64,000 bases of DNA, from positions 1 through 64,000 of the forward strand of contig JANYHE010000050.1 of assembly GCA_025359215.1 (NCBI GenBank), written 5' to 3'. A program made the translations under genes and the position numbers. Every line of letters begins with the position of its first letter. The stretch's first letter is position 1. The DNA comes from Hyphomicrobiales bacterium (GTDB taxonomy: Bacteria; Pseudomonadota; Alphaproteobacteria; Rhizobiales; Aestuariivirgaceae). A model generated the notes under the pieces. The model was not told the DNA's origin. It ran no database searches and saw only the letters and a program-made list of their open reading frames with translations. Positions 28,655 through 37,925 of this stretch are shown in pieces.

Positions 28655-30159
28655 TGTCATTCACATCTTATCAATTCATTCTGCTGTTTTTGCCAATTTC
28701 TTATTTGGGCTTCTTGTTGGCTCATCGGTTGGGCGGGTGGCAATGGGCCATTAATTTTCTGGCCGTTCTATCGCTCGCATTTTACGCCATGTGGGGTTTT
28801 TCCTTATTGATTATTCTGTTGGGTTCCTTGGCTTTCAACTATGGCGCAGGCAATGTGATTGCCTGCCTTGGCAATAATCCAAAAGTTGCGCGCAATACAC
28901 TCTTGGGAAGTATTGGTATCAATCTCGCGATTTTGGGCTATCTCAAATATACCAATTTCTTCATTGATCTTGCCAATCAAGCTACGGGTGCTGGTTTTGC
29001 CCACCATGATATTTTGGTTCCGCTTGGGGTTTCATTTTTCACCTTCATCCAAATTGGCTATTTGATTGACGCGTTCAATGGCCAATTGCTGAAGCATGAC
29101 ATTGCAAGATATGTGGTGTTTGCAGCCTTCTTTCCGTGTGTGACAGCAGGGCCATTGGTGATGCAACAGGAAATGATGGCGCAGCTGGATAATCCGCAGC
29201 AGCCAGCCTTTGATGCGCGTCGATTGATTGTGGGGCTCACCATGTTTGGTATGGGCTTGTTCAAGAAAGTTGTTCTCGCAGATACAATTGCACCCTTTGC
29301 AAACCAGGTGTTTGATGGGGCCGCTGCAGGGGTTACGCTCAGCCCTTCACTCGCTTGGATTGGTGCTGTGTGTTACACTTTACAGCTCTATTTCGATTTC
29401 TCTGGCTATTCAGACATGGCCATTGGCATTGGCACCATTTTCGGAATCAAGTTGCCACTGAATTTCGATTCACCTTTCAAGAGCACAAATATTTCAGAAT
29501 TCTGGCGTCGTTGGCACATGACCATGACACGGTTTTTCACCAACTATATCTACTCTGGCTTAGCCATGAAAGGCATGCGCAATAGTTCCAAATGGGGCTT
29601 TGGTCGGGTTGGTCGTTTTGTCTTGGTGGCCGCCATGCCTTCAACTGTCACCTTCTTGGTTGCAGGCGTTTGGCACGGTTCAGGTTGGAACTACGTTCTC
29701 TATGGTCTTTTGCACGGCGTTGCTATTGCGACATTCTTGGCTTGGCGTGAATTCTCCGCCATCAAGCTGCCTGCTGTCTTAGGTTGGGCTATAACATTGG
29801 TGACTGTGATCTCGGGGCTTGTGATGTTCCGTGCGGCCGACGTGCCAGCAGCAATTGGCATTTACTCAAACATGTTGGGCCTTGCTTCACCGGGCACTGG
29901 AACTTTGGTGCTGGACAGTGCGCAGGCCTTGTCGATGGTGGTTCTATACGGCGCAATTACAATGCTGTTTCCAAACACGCAGCAAATCTTGCACCATGAT
30001 TGGCCGGCCATTGATGTGAAGCCTGTAACATCGGCACTTGATGCTGGCCTGTTGGCATGGCGTCCTGCCATTGGCACGGCACTCGTGAGTGCTTGTTTAT
30101 TCACCGTCGCGCTCACCTCAATCGGTAGCGGATCCAGTTTTCTATATTACAAATTCTAA
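28654..30159 (+). CDS. MBOAT-family O-acyltransferase (AlgI/DltB-like)
   Basis: 501 aa polytopic; YFDFSGYSDMAIGIGTIFGIKLPLNFDSPFKSTNISEFWRRWHMTMTRF; GVWHGSGWNYVLYGLLHGV with the MBOAT His. Confidence 0.93.
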   Translation: MSFTSYQFILLFLPISYLGFLLAHRLGGWQWAINFLAVLSLAFYAMWGFSLLIILLGSLAFNYGAGNVIACLGNNPKVARNTLLGSIGINLAILGYLKYTNFFIDLANQATGAGFAHHDILVPLGVSFFTFIQIGYLIDAFNGQLLKHDIARYVVFAAFFPCVTAGPLVMQQEMMAQLDNPQQPAFDARRLIVGLTMFGMGLFKKVVLADTIAPFANQVFDGAAAGVTLSPSLAWIGAVCYTLQLYFDFSGYSDMAIGIGTIFGIKLPLNFDSPFKSTNISEFWRRWHMTMTRFFTNYIYSGLAMKGMRNSSKWGFGRVGRFVLVAAMPSTVTFLVAGVWHGSGWNYVLYGLLHGVAIATFLAWREFSAIKLPAVLGWAITLVTVISGLVMFRAADVPAAIGIYSNMLGLASPGTGTLVLDSAQALSMVVLYGAITMLFPNTQQILHHDWPAIDVKPVTSALDAGLLAWRPAIGTALVSACLFTVALTSIGSGSSFLYYKF

Positions 30160-30168
30160 GGGAAGGGC

Positions 30169-31386
30169 TTGAAAATGAATATGCATATGAAAGATTTTAC
30201 CGAGATTGCGTTGGAATTACCGCGCGAAGTTGACCGCGAGGTTGCGGGCGATATTGAAAAGGAATCGGTTTTCGTTTCACCAATGATTGATCGCATCATT
30301 GTCAACAGCGATGGAAAAACTGCACGCCTTGTAACAAGGCCTGGTGCTGATCTTCAAGTGGCCACTGATAAGGCGTTACGCTTTTTGGCTGTGATGGTTC
30401 GCCAAGTTTCTGGTTTTGAAATTAAAGTTTTTGTGGACACAAAACGCAAAGACACAGGACCCTATCAGATTGGTGTGAATGACGGTTTAGTTGAGCGCGG
30501 GTGGATGCACGATTATGGCAAAGGTCAAGTGGCCTATAGCGGTCCAGTTTTAAAACTTGCGCAGTTGATCAACGAAAAATCGGGCCAACTTTATCACGCT
30601 GCATTTAATGCCATTGATGGACATTACCCCGCGATGATTGATGCCGACACTTTGCACAAGTGCGGCTATTTTGACTCGCATCCCAATGCTGTGACCTTTG
30701 TTGGCAACGTTGTTGAAGATTTCGATGCCATCGAAGAATTCCGTTTGGCCAACTCCTGCTCAGAAGGTGCCTTGATGCCAAAGCAAGAGCACATCCACCA
30801 TGATGGAATGTGTTTAAATCCAGCGGCTTGCTTCCCTTGCTACCCAACACTCACAGGGCAGAAATTTGTTGAAGGTCAATGCTACACATGGCTCGGCCGT
30901 GTGTTCCGCTACGAGTCACGCAATATTAATGGCCTCGACCGCCTTTACGAATTCAACGTTCGCGAATTGGTGTTTGTTGGCGATGAAGATTATGTGCGCA
31001 GCTGCCGTGCCAAAGCCTTGCCAATCGTAGAAGAGTTGGCCTCATTCATAGATATTGATTGCCAAGTGCAAACCGCAACCGATCCGTTCTTCGCAACTGT
31101 TTCTGCTGCCAAAAAGTTCTGGCAGGCAGCACAGGAAGTGAAGAATGAAATCAAAATTCCTGCCCTAGGCAACGATGGCAGCCAAAAAATGCTGGCTTGT
31201 GGATCAATCAATCTCCACGGCAATTTCTTTGGCAAGCGCTTTGATTTTACCTGCGCCAATGGGGAACCTGCACAAACAGGTTGCGTTGGCCTTGGCATCG
31301 AACGTTGGGTTCTTGCTGCATTTACACAACATGGTTTTGAGCCTGCGCGTTGGCCCGAAGCTGTTCGTAACCGTATTTTTTCATAA
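30169..31386 (+). CDS. Amino acid:[carrier protein] ligase, class II aaRS (SerRS)-like
   Basis: 405 aa; class II motif 2-like RVFRYESRN and motif 3-like GCVGLGIERWVLAAF; no tRNA-binding coiled coil visible; followed by a carrier protein gene. Confidence 0.85.
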   Translation: MKMNMHMKDFTEIALELPREVDREVAGDIEKESVFVSPMIDRIIVNSDGKTARLVTRPGADLQVATDKALRFLAVMVRQVSGFEIKVFVDTKRKDTGPYQIGVNDGLVERGWMHDYGKGQVAYSGPVLKLAQLINEKSGQLYHAAFNAIDGHYPAMIDADTLHKCGYFDSHPNAVTFVGNVVEDFDAIEEFRLANSCSEGALMPKQEHIHHDGMCLNPAACFPCYPTLTGQKFVEGQCYTWLGRVFRYESRNINGLDRLYEFNVRELVFVGDEDYVRSCRAKALPIVEELASFIDIDCQVQTATDPFFATVSAAKKFWQAAQEVKNEIKIPALGNDGSQKMLACGSINLHGNFFGKRFDFTCANGEPAQTGCVGLGIERWVLAAFTQHGFEPARWPEAVRNRIFS

Positions 31387-31407
31387 ACAAAACAGGGAAA
31401 TTTAATC

Positions 31408-31665
31408 ATGCAACTCTATCAACTCATTGGCAATGTACTGGGCGTCAATCCTTCAGAATTGAACGAAGATTCAAATGCGCAGAATACTCCGAAGTGGGAT
31501 TCTTTGCGCCACATCGAAGTTGTGTTCGCAATGGAAAATGCATTTCATGTGCGTTTTACAATGCCTGAAATCGCCAGCCTCAGAAAGCTTTCAGACATTC
31601 GCAAATTGCTTGAAGCCAAAAATGTTCGCTTCAACCAAGAGCAAGCGGAACGCAAGTTCGGTTAA
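31408..31665 (+). CDS. Acyl/aminoacyl carrier protein
   Basis: 85 aa; phosphopantetheine Ser in PKWDSLRHIEVVFAMENAF. Confidence 0.9.
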   Translation: MQLYQLIGNVLGVNPSELNEDSNAQNTPKWDSLRHIEVVFAMENAFHVRFTMPEIASLRKLSDIRKLLEAKNVRFNQEQAERKFG

Positions 31666-31696
31666 GCTTTTCATCAACGGGGGTTGAGTACAAAGA

Positions 31697-33745
31697 ATGA
31701 TACCGGGTAAGGCCATAAAGCTGCTTGTCGTGGATGATGATGAGGATGATATTTACCTCATTGTTGACGCATTGAATGGCGTTCAAGGAACACGCTATGC
31801 GGTGACAACGGCATCTTCAGCGCTGACAGCGATGGCAAAACTGGCGCAAGACAGTTTTGATGTCATCTTCAGTGATTATCGACTTGGCGCGGTTACCGGG
31901 ATTGACTTCATCAACAGTGTGCGTGGCGCTGGCATTGACACGCCCATCATCCTGTTGACCGGCATTTCTGATCAGCTGATTGACAATGCTGCACTGAAGG
32001 CTGGCTCATCGGACTTTGTTTCAAAAACCTCCATCACTGCGGATGTGCTAGATCGATCGGTGCGCTATGCTTTAGCCCACGCTGACCGACAACGCTTGCT
32101 GCAAACTGTGTTGCGCAGCACTGAATCCGGAATTGCGGTGCTTGACGTTGACGGGAAAATTACATTATGGAACCCGCAATTTCTGGCATTCGCTGAGAAG
32201 GCTTTTGGCAGTGACCCAGAACGCTTTACCAAGCTAAGGGCACTTGCCGCTGAATCTGACGAGCGCGACATTGTGGTGGGAGATTGCATCGTTGAATCTC
32301 ATGTCACACCATTGCCGGATGGTGGATCAATCTTGGCGCTGCATGATGTGACGCAACGCGTGAATGACTTAATGGCCCGAAAGCTAGCCGAAGACAAAAT
32401 CCGCAAAGTGGCTATGCAAGACGCATTGACCGAACTGCCCAATCGGCTGGCCTTTAACGACTATCTGGATGTCAGCATCGCGGCTGCATCTGGGGCAACC
32501 AAAAAACTTGCCGTTCTTTTGTTTGACTTTAATCGCTTCAAAGAAGTGAATGACCTTTTTGGCCATGCGGCTGGCGATCATATTTTGAAATCCGCCGCAG
32601 TGCGGCTGAAGACAGTTCTTACCGAACGAGAATATGTGGCGCGTTTGGGTGGCGACGAATTTGTTCTCATTCAAAGTGATTCAGACAGCAATTCGGCTAT
32701 GGACTTGGCACAGCGTGTTGTTACTTGCTTGTCGGAACCTTTAAACTGGGAATCGAAAATTATCACCGCTGGTGTGAGTGTTGGTGTAGCCCTCTATCCG
32801 AAACACGGAAGCAATCGGCGAGAACTTTTGGCCAATGCCGATTTGGCAATGTATCGCGGCAAAGCCAAAGTGGGTGAGCCAATTTGCATGTTTGATGCCA
32901 AGATGGATCAGTTCATCAGGCATAGGCGTCAGCTGGCGCATGAATTAATTCACGCCATTAAAGGCGACGAACTTTCACTCAGCATGCAAGGTCAATTTGA
33001 AGTCGACAAGGGCAACTTGGCCGGATTTGAGGCCTTGCTGCGTTGGAAGAGCCCGGTTCGTGGCAATATTTCGCCCGCTGAATTTATACCCTTAGCGGAA
33101 GAAACGGGGCTGATTGTCGAAATTGATGAATGGGTGCTCAGACGCTCTTGCACATTTTTAGCGGCAAACAATTGGATACCGCGATTGGCTGTTAATATTT
33201 CGGCCAAAGCCATTTGCCAACCGAGCATTGTTGCTTTGGTTAGGGACATCATTTTAGAGACGGGTGTAGTCGCGGCGCGGCTGGAACTTGAGGTGACAGA
33301 GACTGCTCTCATCTATGATCTCACGCGGGCTTTACACAATTTGAGGCAAATCAAGGCGATGGGAATTTCTATTGCGTTGGATGATTTCGGCACGGGTTAT
33401 TCGTCGTTATCGCTGCTCAATTCCTTCCCCTTTGACCGGATCAAAGTTGATGGATCTTTCATCCAGCAAACAGGAAGTAACGGGCGCGCCGATGCTATTT
33501 TCAAAGCGGTTGTGGGCCTTGGCGAAGCGTTAAATGTGCCCGTTATAGCTGAAGGTGTTGAGACGATTGAACATTTTGCTTTTGCCACTTTAGCCGGTTG
33601 CAAAGAAGTGCAAGGCTATCACCTTTGTCACCCTGTGCCTGCATGCGATTTGGTCTCGATGCGCCAGTATTTGGGCGAAAACATGAAAGCCCAAGACGTT
33701 AAAGATTGGCTGGGAAAGCGTGTTGCCCAAGCCAAAAGCGCTTAA
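31697..33745 (+). CDS. REC-PAS-GGDEF-EAL cyclic-di-GMP turnover protein
   Basis: 682 aa; REC (LLVVDDDEDD, VIFSDYRLG), GGDEF intact (RLGGDEFVLIQ), EAL intact (GFEALLRWKSP, LEVTETALIYD, DDFGTGYSSLSLLNSFPFDRIKVDGSFI). Confidence 0.95.
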   Translation: MIPGKAIKLLVVDDDEDDIYLIVDALNGVQGTRYAVTTASSALTAMAKLAQDSFDVIFSDYRLGAVTGIDFINSVRGAGIDTPIILLTGISDQLIDNAALKAGSSDFVSKTSITADVLDRSVRYALAHADRQRLLQTVLRSTESGIAVLDVDGKITLWNPQFLAFAEKAFGSDPERFTKLRALAAESDERDIVVGDCIVESHVTPLPDGGSILALHDVTQRVNDLMARKLAEDKIRKVAMQDALTELPNRLAFNDYLDVSIAAASGATKKLAVLLFDFNRFKEVNDLFGHAAGDHILKSAAVRLKTVLTEREYVARLGGDEFVLIQSDSDSNSAMDLAQRVVTCLSEPLNWESKIITAGVSVGVALYPKHGSNRRELLANADLAMYRGKAKVGEPICMFDAKMDQFIRHRRQLAHELIHAIKGDELSLSMQGQFEVDKGNLAGFEALLRWKSPVRGNISPAEFIPLAEETGLIVEIDEWVLRRSCTFLAANNWIPRLAVNISAKAICQPSIVALVRDIILETGVVAARLELEVTETALIYDLTRALHNLRQIKAMGISIALDDFGTGYSSLSLLNSFPFDRIKVDGSFIQQTGSNGRADAIFKAVVGLGEALNVPVIAEGVETIEHFAFATLAGCKEVQGYHLCHPVPACDLVSMRQYLGENMKAQDVKDWLGKRVAQAKSA

Positions 33746-34578
33746 ACTTTTTTTACGTCATTTATGATGTTCATAGTGGCAACACCGCTGTGACCAAGCT
33801 CCACAGAGGCAAATGGTCCGCCATGGCACATTTGGCCTTTATCAGTTGGATCAGGCACCGGGGCTGCGGCGAAAATCTTTTCGGCAAATTGCTCCGCGTT
33901 GTCCTTCGGGCGAAAGCCAAGGAACTGCGCATTGGCATTATCGACGGGCGCGCGATCATTGTTTGATACGCCATATATGATGCTGAAACCTGTAATCGGG
34001 GTATCGATGGCCCTTTGCACCAAATGAACCATATCTTCATAAGACAGCCAGCTGCCAACAGCACGGGCATTGCCGACATTTGCGCAGGAGAGAATGCGCA
34101 AGCACACAGATTCCAGTTGACGTTTATCCCAATAAAGACTGCCCAGATCTTCGGCAAAACACTTGGCGAGGCCATAAAATGAGTCTGGGCGATGCGGTAC
34201 ATCAGTGCCGATGAATTGGTTTTTCGGATACATACCAACGGCGTGGATGGAGCTGGCATAGACCACGCGGCGGAGCTTGTTTTGCGAGGCCGCTTCCCAC
34301 ACATTGTAAGCGCCAATTATATTGGAACCGAGAATTTGATCAAACGGCGCTTCATCACCAATGGCACCGAAATGCACCACCATGTCTGCACCTTTGAGCA
34401 GCGCAATCATGTCATCTAACTTTGTGAGATCGGCTGACACGTAAGATTCACCGGGATAGAGTTTGCCAATATCTGGCTTAATGTCGGACGACACCAGTTG
34501 CTTAGCCATCTTCGTCAAGGGTTCGCGCAAATAGGAACCGAGCCTGCCTGCGGCACCGGTGAGAACGATTTTTTTCAT
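33742..34578 (-). CDS. NAD-dependent epimerase/dehydratase, uronate dehydrogenase-like
   Basis: 278 aa; KKIVLTGAAGRLGSYLREPL, YASSIHAVG, FYGLAKCFAEDL (YxxxK). Confidence 0.82.
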   Translation of the reverse strand: MKKIVLTGAAGRLGSYLREPLTKMAKQLVSSDIKPDIGKLYPGESYVSADLTKLDDMIALLKGADMVVHFGAIGDEAPFDQILGSNIIGAYNVWEAASQNKLRRVVYASSIHAVGMYPKNQFIGTDVPHRPDSFYGLAKCFAEDLGSLYWDKRQLESVCLRILSCANVGNARAVGSWLSYEDMVHLVQRAIDTPITGFSIIYGVSNNDRAPVDNANAQFLGFRPKDNAEQFAEKIFAAAPVPDPTDKGQMCHGGPFASVELGHSGVATMNIINDVKKV

Positions 34579-35771
34579 ATAATTGCTTTTTCCATAAAGG
34601 GCTCATTGCGCTCGATGCGCAAGAAACTGAAGGGCGATAGATCGAGTGTTCGGAATTCACCATAGGTGATCAATTCTGAAAGCCCGCGCCCCATGGCGGG
34701 CGACTGTTGAAAGCCATGGCCAGAAAAACCATTGCAGAACATAAAGTTTTTAATCTGCGTGTGGGAGCCGAGAATGGCATTTTGGTCGAGCACATTATAA
34801 TCATAATGACCTGCCCAGGAATTGATCACTTTAATAGCTTCAAATTGTGGGATGCGGTTGGCTACTGCTGGCCAAATTTTACTTTCCCAAATTTCATGAT
34901 CCATGTCGAAATCATTATGATCCACAGCACAGTCATCATCAGGAGGGCCACCCGTCATATAATATTTTCCTTCTGAGCGCATATGGACGCCGGAAGGATC
35001 AATTGTCAGCGGCAAATCACGGTCCAGCGGCTTTTCTGCATCAAAGATAAACGTCATGCGTTTGCGGGGCTCTATCGGAATTTTTATGCCAGCCATGCCT
35101 GCAATTAAACTCGCACGTGTGCCTGCGCAGTTGACCACTGTGCCACACAATATGATCTCACCACTTTTTAACGTCACTGACTCGATGCGATTGTCAGCCC
35201 GTGCCATGGCCACAACTTCATTGTGAATATACTCAACGCCCTTTTGTTTGGCTTGGCGTTTCCAACAATCAAACAATGTGCCGCCATCAAAGTAACCTTC
35301 ATCGATGAGATTATGATTGCCCGCAATAATATCATCCAGTTGATAGAAGGGATATGCAGCGGCAATCTCATCGCGCGTCATATGTTTGGTGCCTGCCCCA
35401 CATTCACTTTGCATTTTTTGATCAATTTTCAATTGATCGGCAAAGCTTTGCGTGTTAGCCAAATACATATAGCCAAAACTTTGGATGATGGGCTGCGGCA
35501 GCTCCGGCCCGCCACCCATATAGGTTTTAAAGTTCTTCACAAAATCCGCACCAAATTGCGAAATTTTCACATTGATGGGCTCACTGAATTGCATGCGGAT
35601 GGAACTGTTGGTGAGCGAGGTTGCCGCAAATTCATAGGTGGGGTCGCGCTCCACCACCAAAACTTTGCCTGTGAAATCTTTGTTGTTCGACAAGAACCAC
35701 GCCGTTGATGAACCCAACATAGCGCCACCAATAATGACTACATCATATGACTTATGCTTTGGTGTTTGCAT
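34575..35771 (-). CDS. FAD-dependent oxidoreductase (DAO family)
   Basis: Start MQTPKHKSYDVVIIGGAMLGSSTAWFL; C-terminal FSGHGFQQSPAMGRGLSELI. Confidence 0.9.
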   Translation of the reverse strand: MQTPKHKSYDVVIIGGAMLGSSTAWFLSNNKDFTGKVLVVERDPTYEFAATSLTNSSIRMQFSEPINVKISQFGADFVKNFKTYMGGGPELPQPIIQSFGYMYLANTQSFADQLKIDQKMQSECGAGTKHMTRDEIAAAYPFYQLDDIIAGNHNLIDEGYFDGGTLFDCWKRQAKQKGVEYIHNEVVAMARADNRIESVTLKSGEIILCGTVVNCAGTRASLIAGMAGIKIPIEPRKRMTFIFDAEKPLDRDLPLTIDPSGVHMRSEGKYYMTGGPPDDDCAVDHNDFDMDHEIWESKIWPAVANRIPQFEAIKVINSWAGHYDYNVLDQNAILGSHTQIKNFMFCNGFSGHGFQQSPAMGRGLSELITYGEFRTLDLSPFSFLRIERNEPFMEKAII

Positions 35772-35775
35772 AGTG

Positions 35776-36225
35776 TTATAGGCCTTTGCGATAGACAATA
35801 AATGACGAGCGTGGAACGATGGTGTCATAAAGCGAACGGGCCGCTGCATTATATTCTTGGGTTTGCCAGTAAATGCGGAATGCACCTTTTTCTTTGGCTT
35901 TTTCTTCGCATGCAAGAATGAGCTTTTTTGCAGCCCCACCGCCGCGCGCATTGGGGTCCACAAATAAATCCTGCAGATAACAAATCTGTTGCTTGCTCCA
36001 TGTGTGATCATGAAAAACATAATTGCAAATGCCGATGACAACACCATCACGCTCAGCAACCAAGGCATCAATGTTGCTTTCGGAATCGAGTATGCGTTTC
36101 CACGTATTGGCGGTTACATCATCGGCAACTTCTGCACGATAGAATTTGACGTAGCCTGCCCAAAGTTCGCGCCAACGCATCTCATCCTTTGCTTCCGCAA
36201 ACCGAATTATTGTTTCAGACATCAA
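35776..36225 (-). CDS. GNAT-family N-acetyltransferase
   Basis: 149 aa; CYLQDLFVDPNARGGGAAKKLILACEEKAKEKGAFRIYWQTQEYNAAARSLYD. Confidence 0.92.
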   Translation of the reverse strand: MMSETIIRFAEAKDEMRWRELWAGYVKFYRAEVADDVTANTWKRILDSESNIDALVAERDGVVIGICNYVFHDHTWSKQQICYLQDLFVDPNARGGGAAKKLILACEEKAKEKGAFRIYWQTQEYNAAARSLYDTIVPRSSFIVYRKGL

Positions 36226-37922
36226 ACAGTTTCCCCGCGTTTCACAGAATCCAGAACAGTTTTGATTTCAGCATCACTCAATTCGTAATCGTGTTTTGCA
36301 GCTTCAGCTGAAATATAGCCGCGCGATAAATCGCGTTTCACCAATGCAGGATCGCGCTCAGTCGCTTTGCCATAACCCGCACCTCCGGGGAATGCCAGCA
36401 TGACGCGCCTGCCGTGGGCCACAAATTGCTTGCCCTTCCCTCGCATTTTCGTGCCGTCATCTTGACCGATAGTGGTGGCAGCGCCATTGGCTCCGCCCTG
36501 CCTGCCACGGGCGGGATGATCGACGCGATCAAACATCGCTTGGAAATCAAACTCGTGGCCTTTCACGGCACCCACTTCCATAAACTGGCCTAGGCCACCG
36601 CGATATTTTCCAGCGCCTCCTGAATCAGGGCGCAGTTCTTTCCTCCAGATAATCACCGGGCCTGTGTGTTCCGTGGCTTCAATCGGCATCGTCATCACAC
36701 CCGATGGGAAAGCCGTGGCGTTAAGACCATCAACAGTTGGGCGCGCCCCTGCGCCTCCTGAGTTAAAGGTGAGAACTTCGGCCCGCACTGTGCCTTCTGG
36801 TGCGGGTTGATCCATGCGGGGGCGCAAAGAGACTTGAAAATTGCAGAGGCAACCGGCCCCTTCAGCGGGCACCAGATGCGGTAGAATTTTATCGAGCGCA
36901 TCATAAACTGTATCTGGAATCATATGACCAATAACATGGCGCAGCGCTACTGGTGCTGGATGCACCGCATTGAGAATGGAATTGACGGGTGCCACCACTT
37001 CGAACGGCGCAAGCGATGCTGCGTTATTTGGAATTTCTGGTGCGATGGCGCATTTCAACGCGTAGCACGCATAGGCCTTGGTATAAACCAAAGGCACGTT
37101 AATGCCTTTTTTATCGAGGCCCGATGTTCCAGTGAAATCTGAAACAATACGATCGGCGAAAATCTCCAACTTCACTTTCAATTCGATGGGTGTGTCAAAT
37201 CCATCGATCGTCATGGCCCCAGTGGCCGTGCTGCGCGGCAAGGCAGCAATGCGCTCCAATGTGGCGCGGCGCGAATTATCCAGAATGAAATGGCTGATGC
37301 CCGCAAGATCATCCAATTCAAACTCGATCATCATTTCAATGAGGCGGCGGTGGCCGATTTCATTGCAGGTGGCGAGTGCATAGATATCACCCACCAACTG
37401 ATCAGGCTCACGTACGTTACCGCGCACGATTTTAATCAGTGTTGCATCAACCACGCCGCGTGTCGCGAGCTTCATGATGGGAATATAGAGGCCTTCTTCA
37501 TAAACGCTGGCCGCATCAGCGCCAAAGCCGCGCCCCCCAATATCGACGATGTGCGCCGTGCAGGCGAAAAAACCAACATGCGCACCTTTATGAAAAGACG
37601 GTGTTACCACGGTGATATCATGCAGATGGCCGGTGCCCTCCCATGGATCATTGGTGATGTAGACATCGCCTTCAAAAATATTTTCACGGCCAATGCGCCT
37701 GATGAAATGACCCACAGCATCTGCCATGGCATTCACATGACCGGGCGTGCCGGTTACGGCTTGGGCCAGCATCTGGCCCGCGAGATCATAAACGCCAGCA
37801 GAAAGATCGCCTGCTTCCCGCACTGATGTGGAAAACGCGGTGCGAACCAAAGCTTGGGCCTGCTCTTCGACCACGGAAATGAGGCGGTTCCACATGACTT
37901 GATTGGCGACAGTTGTTGTCAT
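36222..37922 (-). CDS. hyuB: Hydantoinase B/oxoprolinase family protein
   Basis: 566 aa; NQVMWNRLISVVEEQAQALVRTAFSTSVREAGDLSAGVYD; VYITNDPWEGTGHLHDITVVTP. Confidence 0.93.
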   Translation of the reverse strand: MTTTVANQVMWNRLISVVEEQAQALVRTAFSTSVREAGDLSAGVYDLAGQMLAQAVTGTPGHVNAMADAVGHFIRRIGRENIFEGDVYITNDPWEGTGHLHDITVVTPSFHKGAHVGFFACTAHIVDIGGRGFGADAASVYEEGLYIPIMKLATRGVVDATLIKIVRGNVREPDQLVGDIYALATCNEIGHRRLIEMMIEFELDDLAGISHFILDNSRRATLERIAALPRSTATGAMTIDGFDTPIELKVKLEIFADRIVSDFTGTSGLDKKGINVPLVYTKAYACYALKCAIAPEIPNNAASLAPFEVVAPVNSILNAVHPAPVALRHVIGHMIPDTVYDALDKILPHLVPAEGAGCLCNFQVSLRPRMDQPAPEGTVRAEVLTFNSGGAGARPTVDGLNATAFPSGVMTMPIEATEHTGPVIIWRKELRPDSGGAGKYRGGLGQFMEVGAVKGHEFDFQAMFDRVDHPARGRQGGANGAATTIGQDDGTKMRGKGKQFVAHGRRVMLAFPGGAGYGKATERDPALVKRDLSRGYISAEAAKHDYELSDAEIKTVLDSVKRGETV

Positions 37923-37925
37923 GGT

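Noticed and set aside
37290-37826. 178 aa plus ORF
   Set aside because: Antisense to hyuB, no family recognised.
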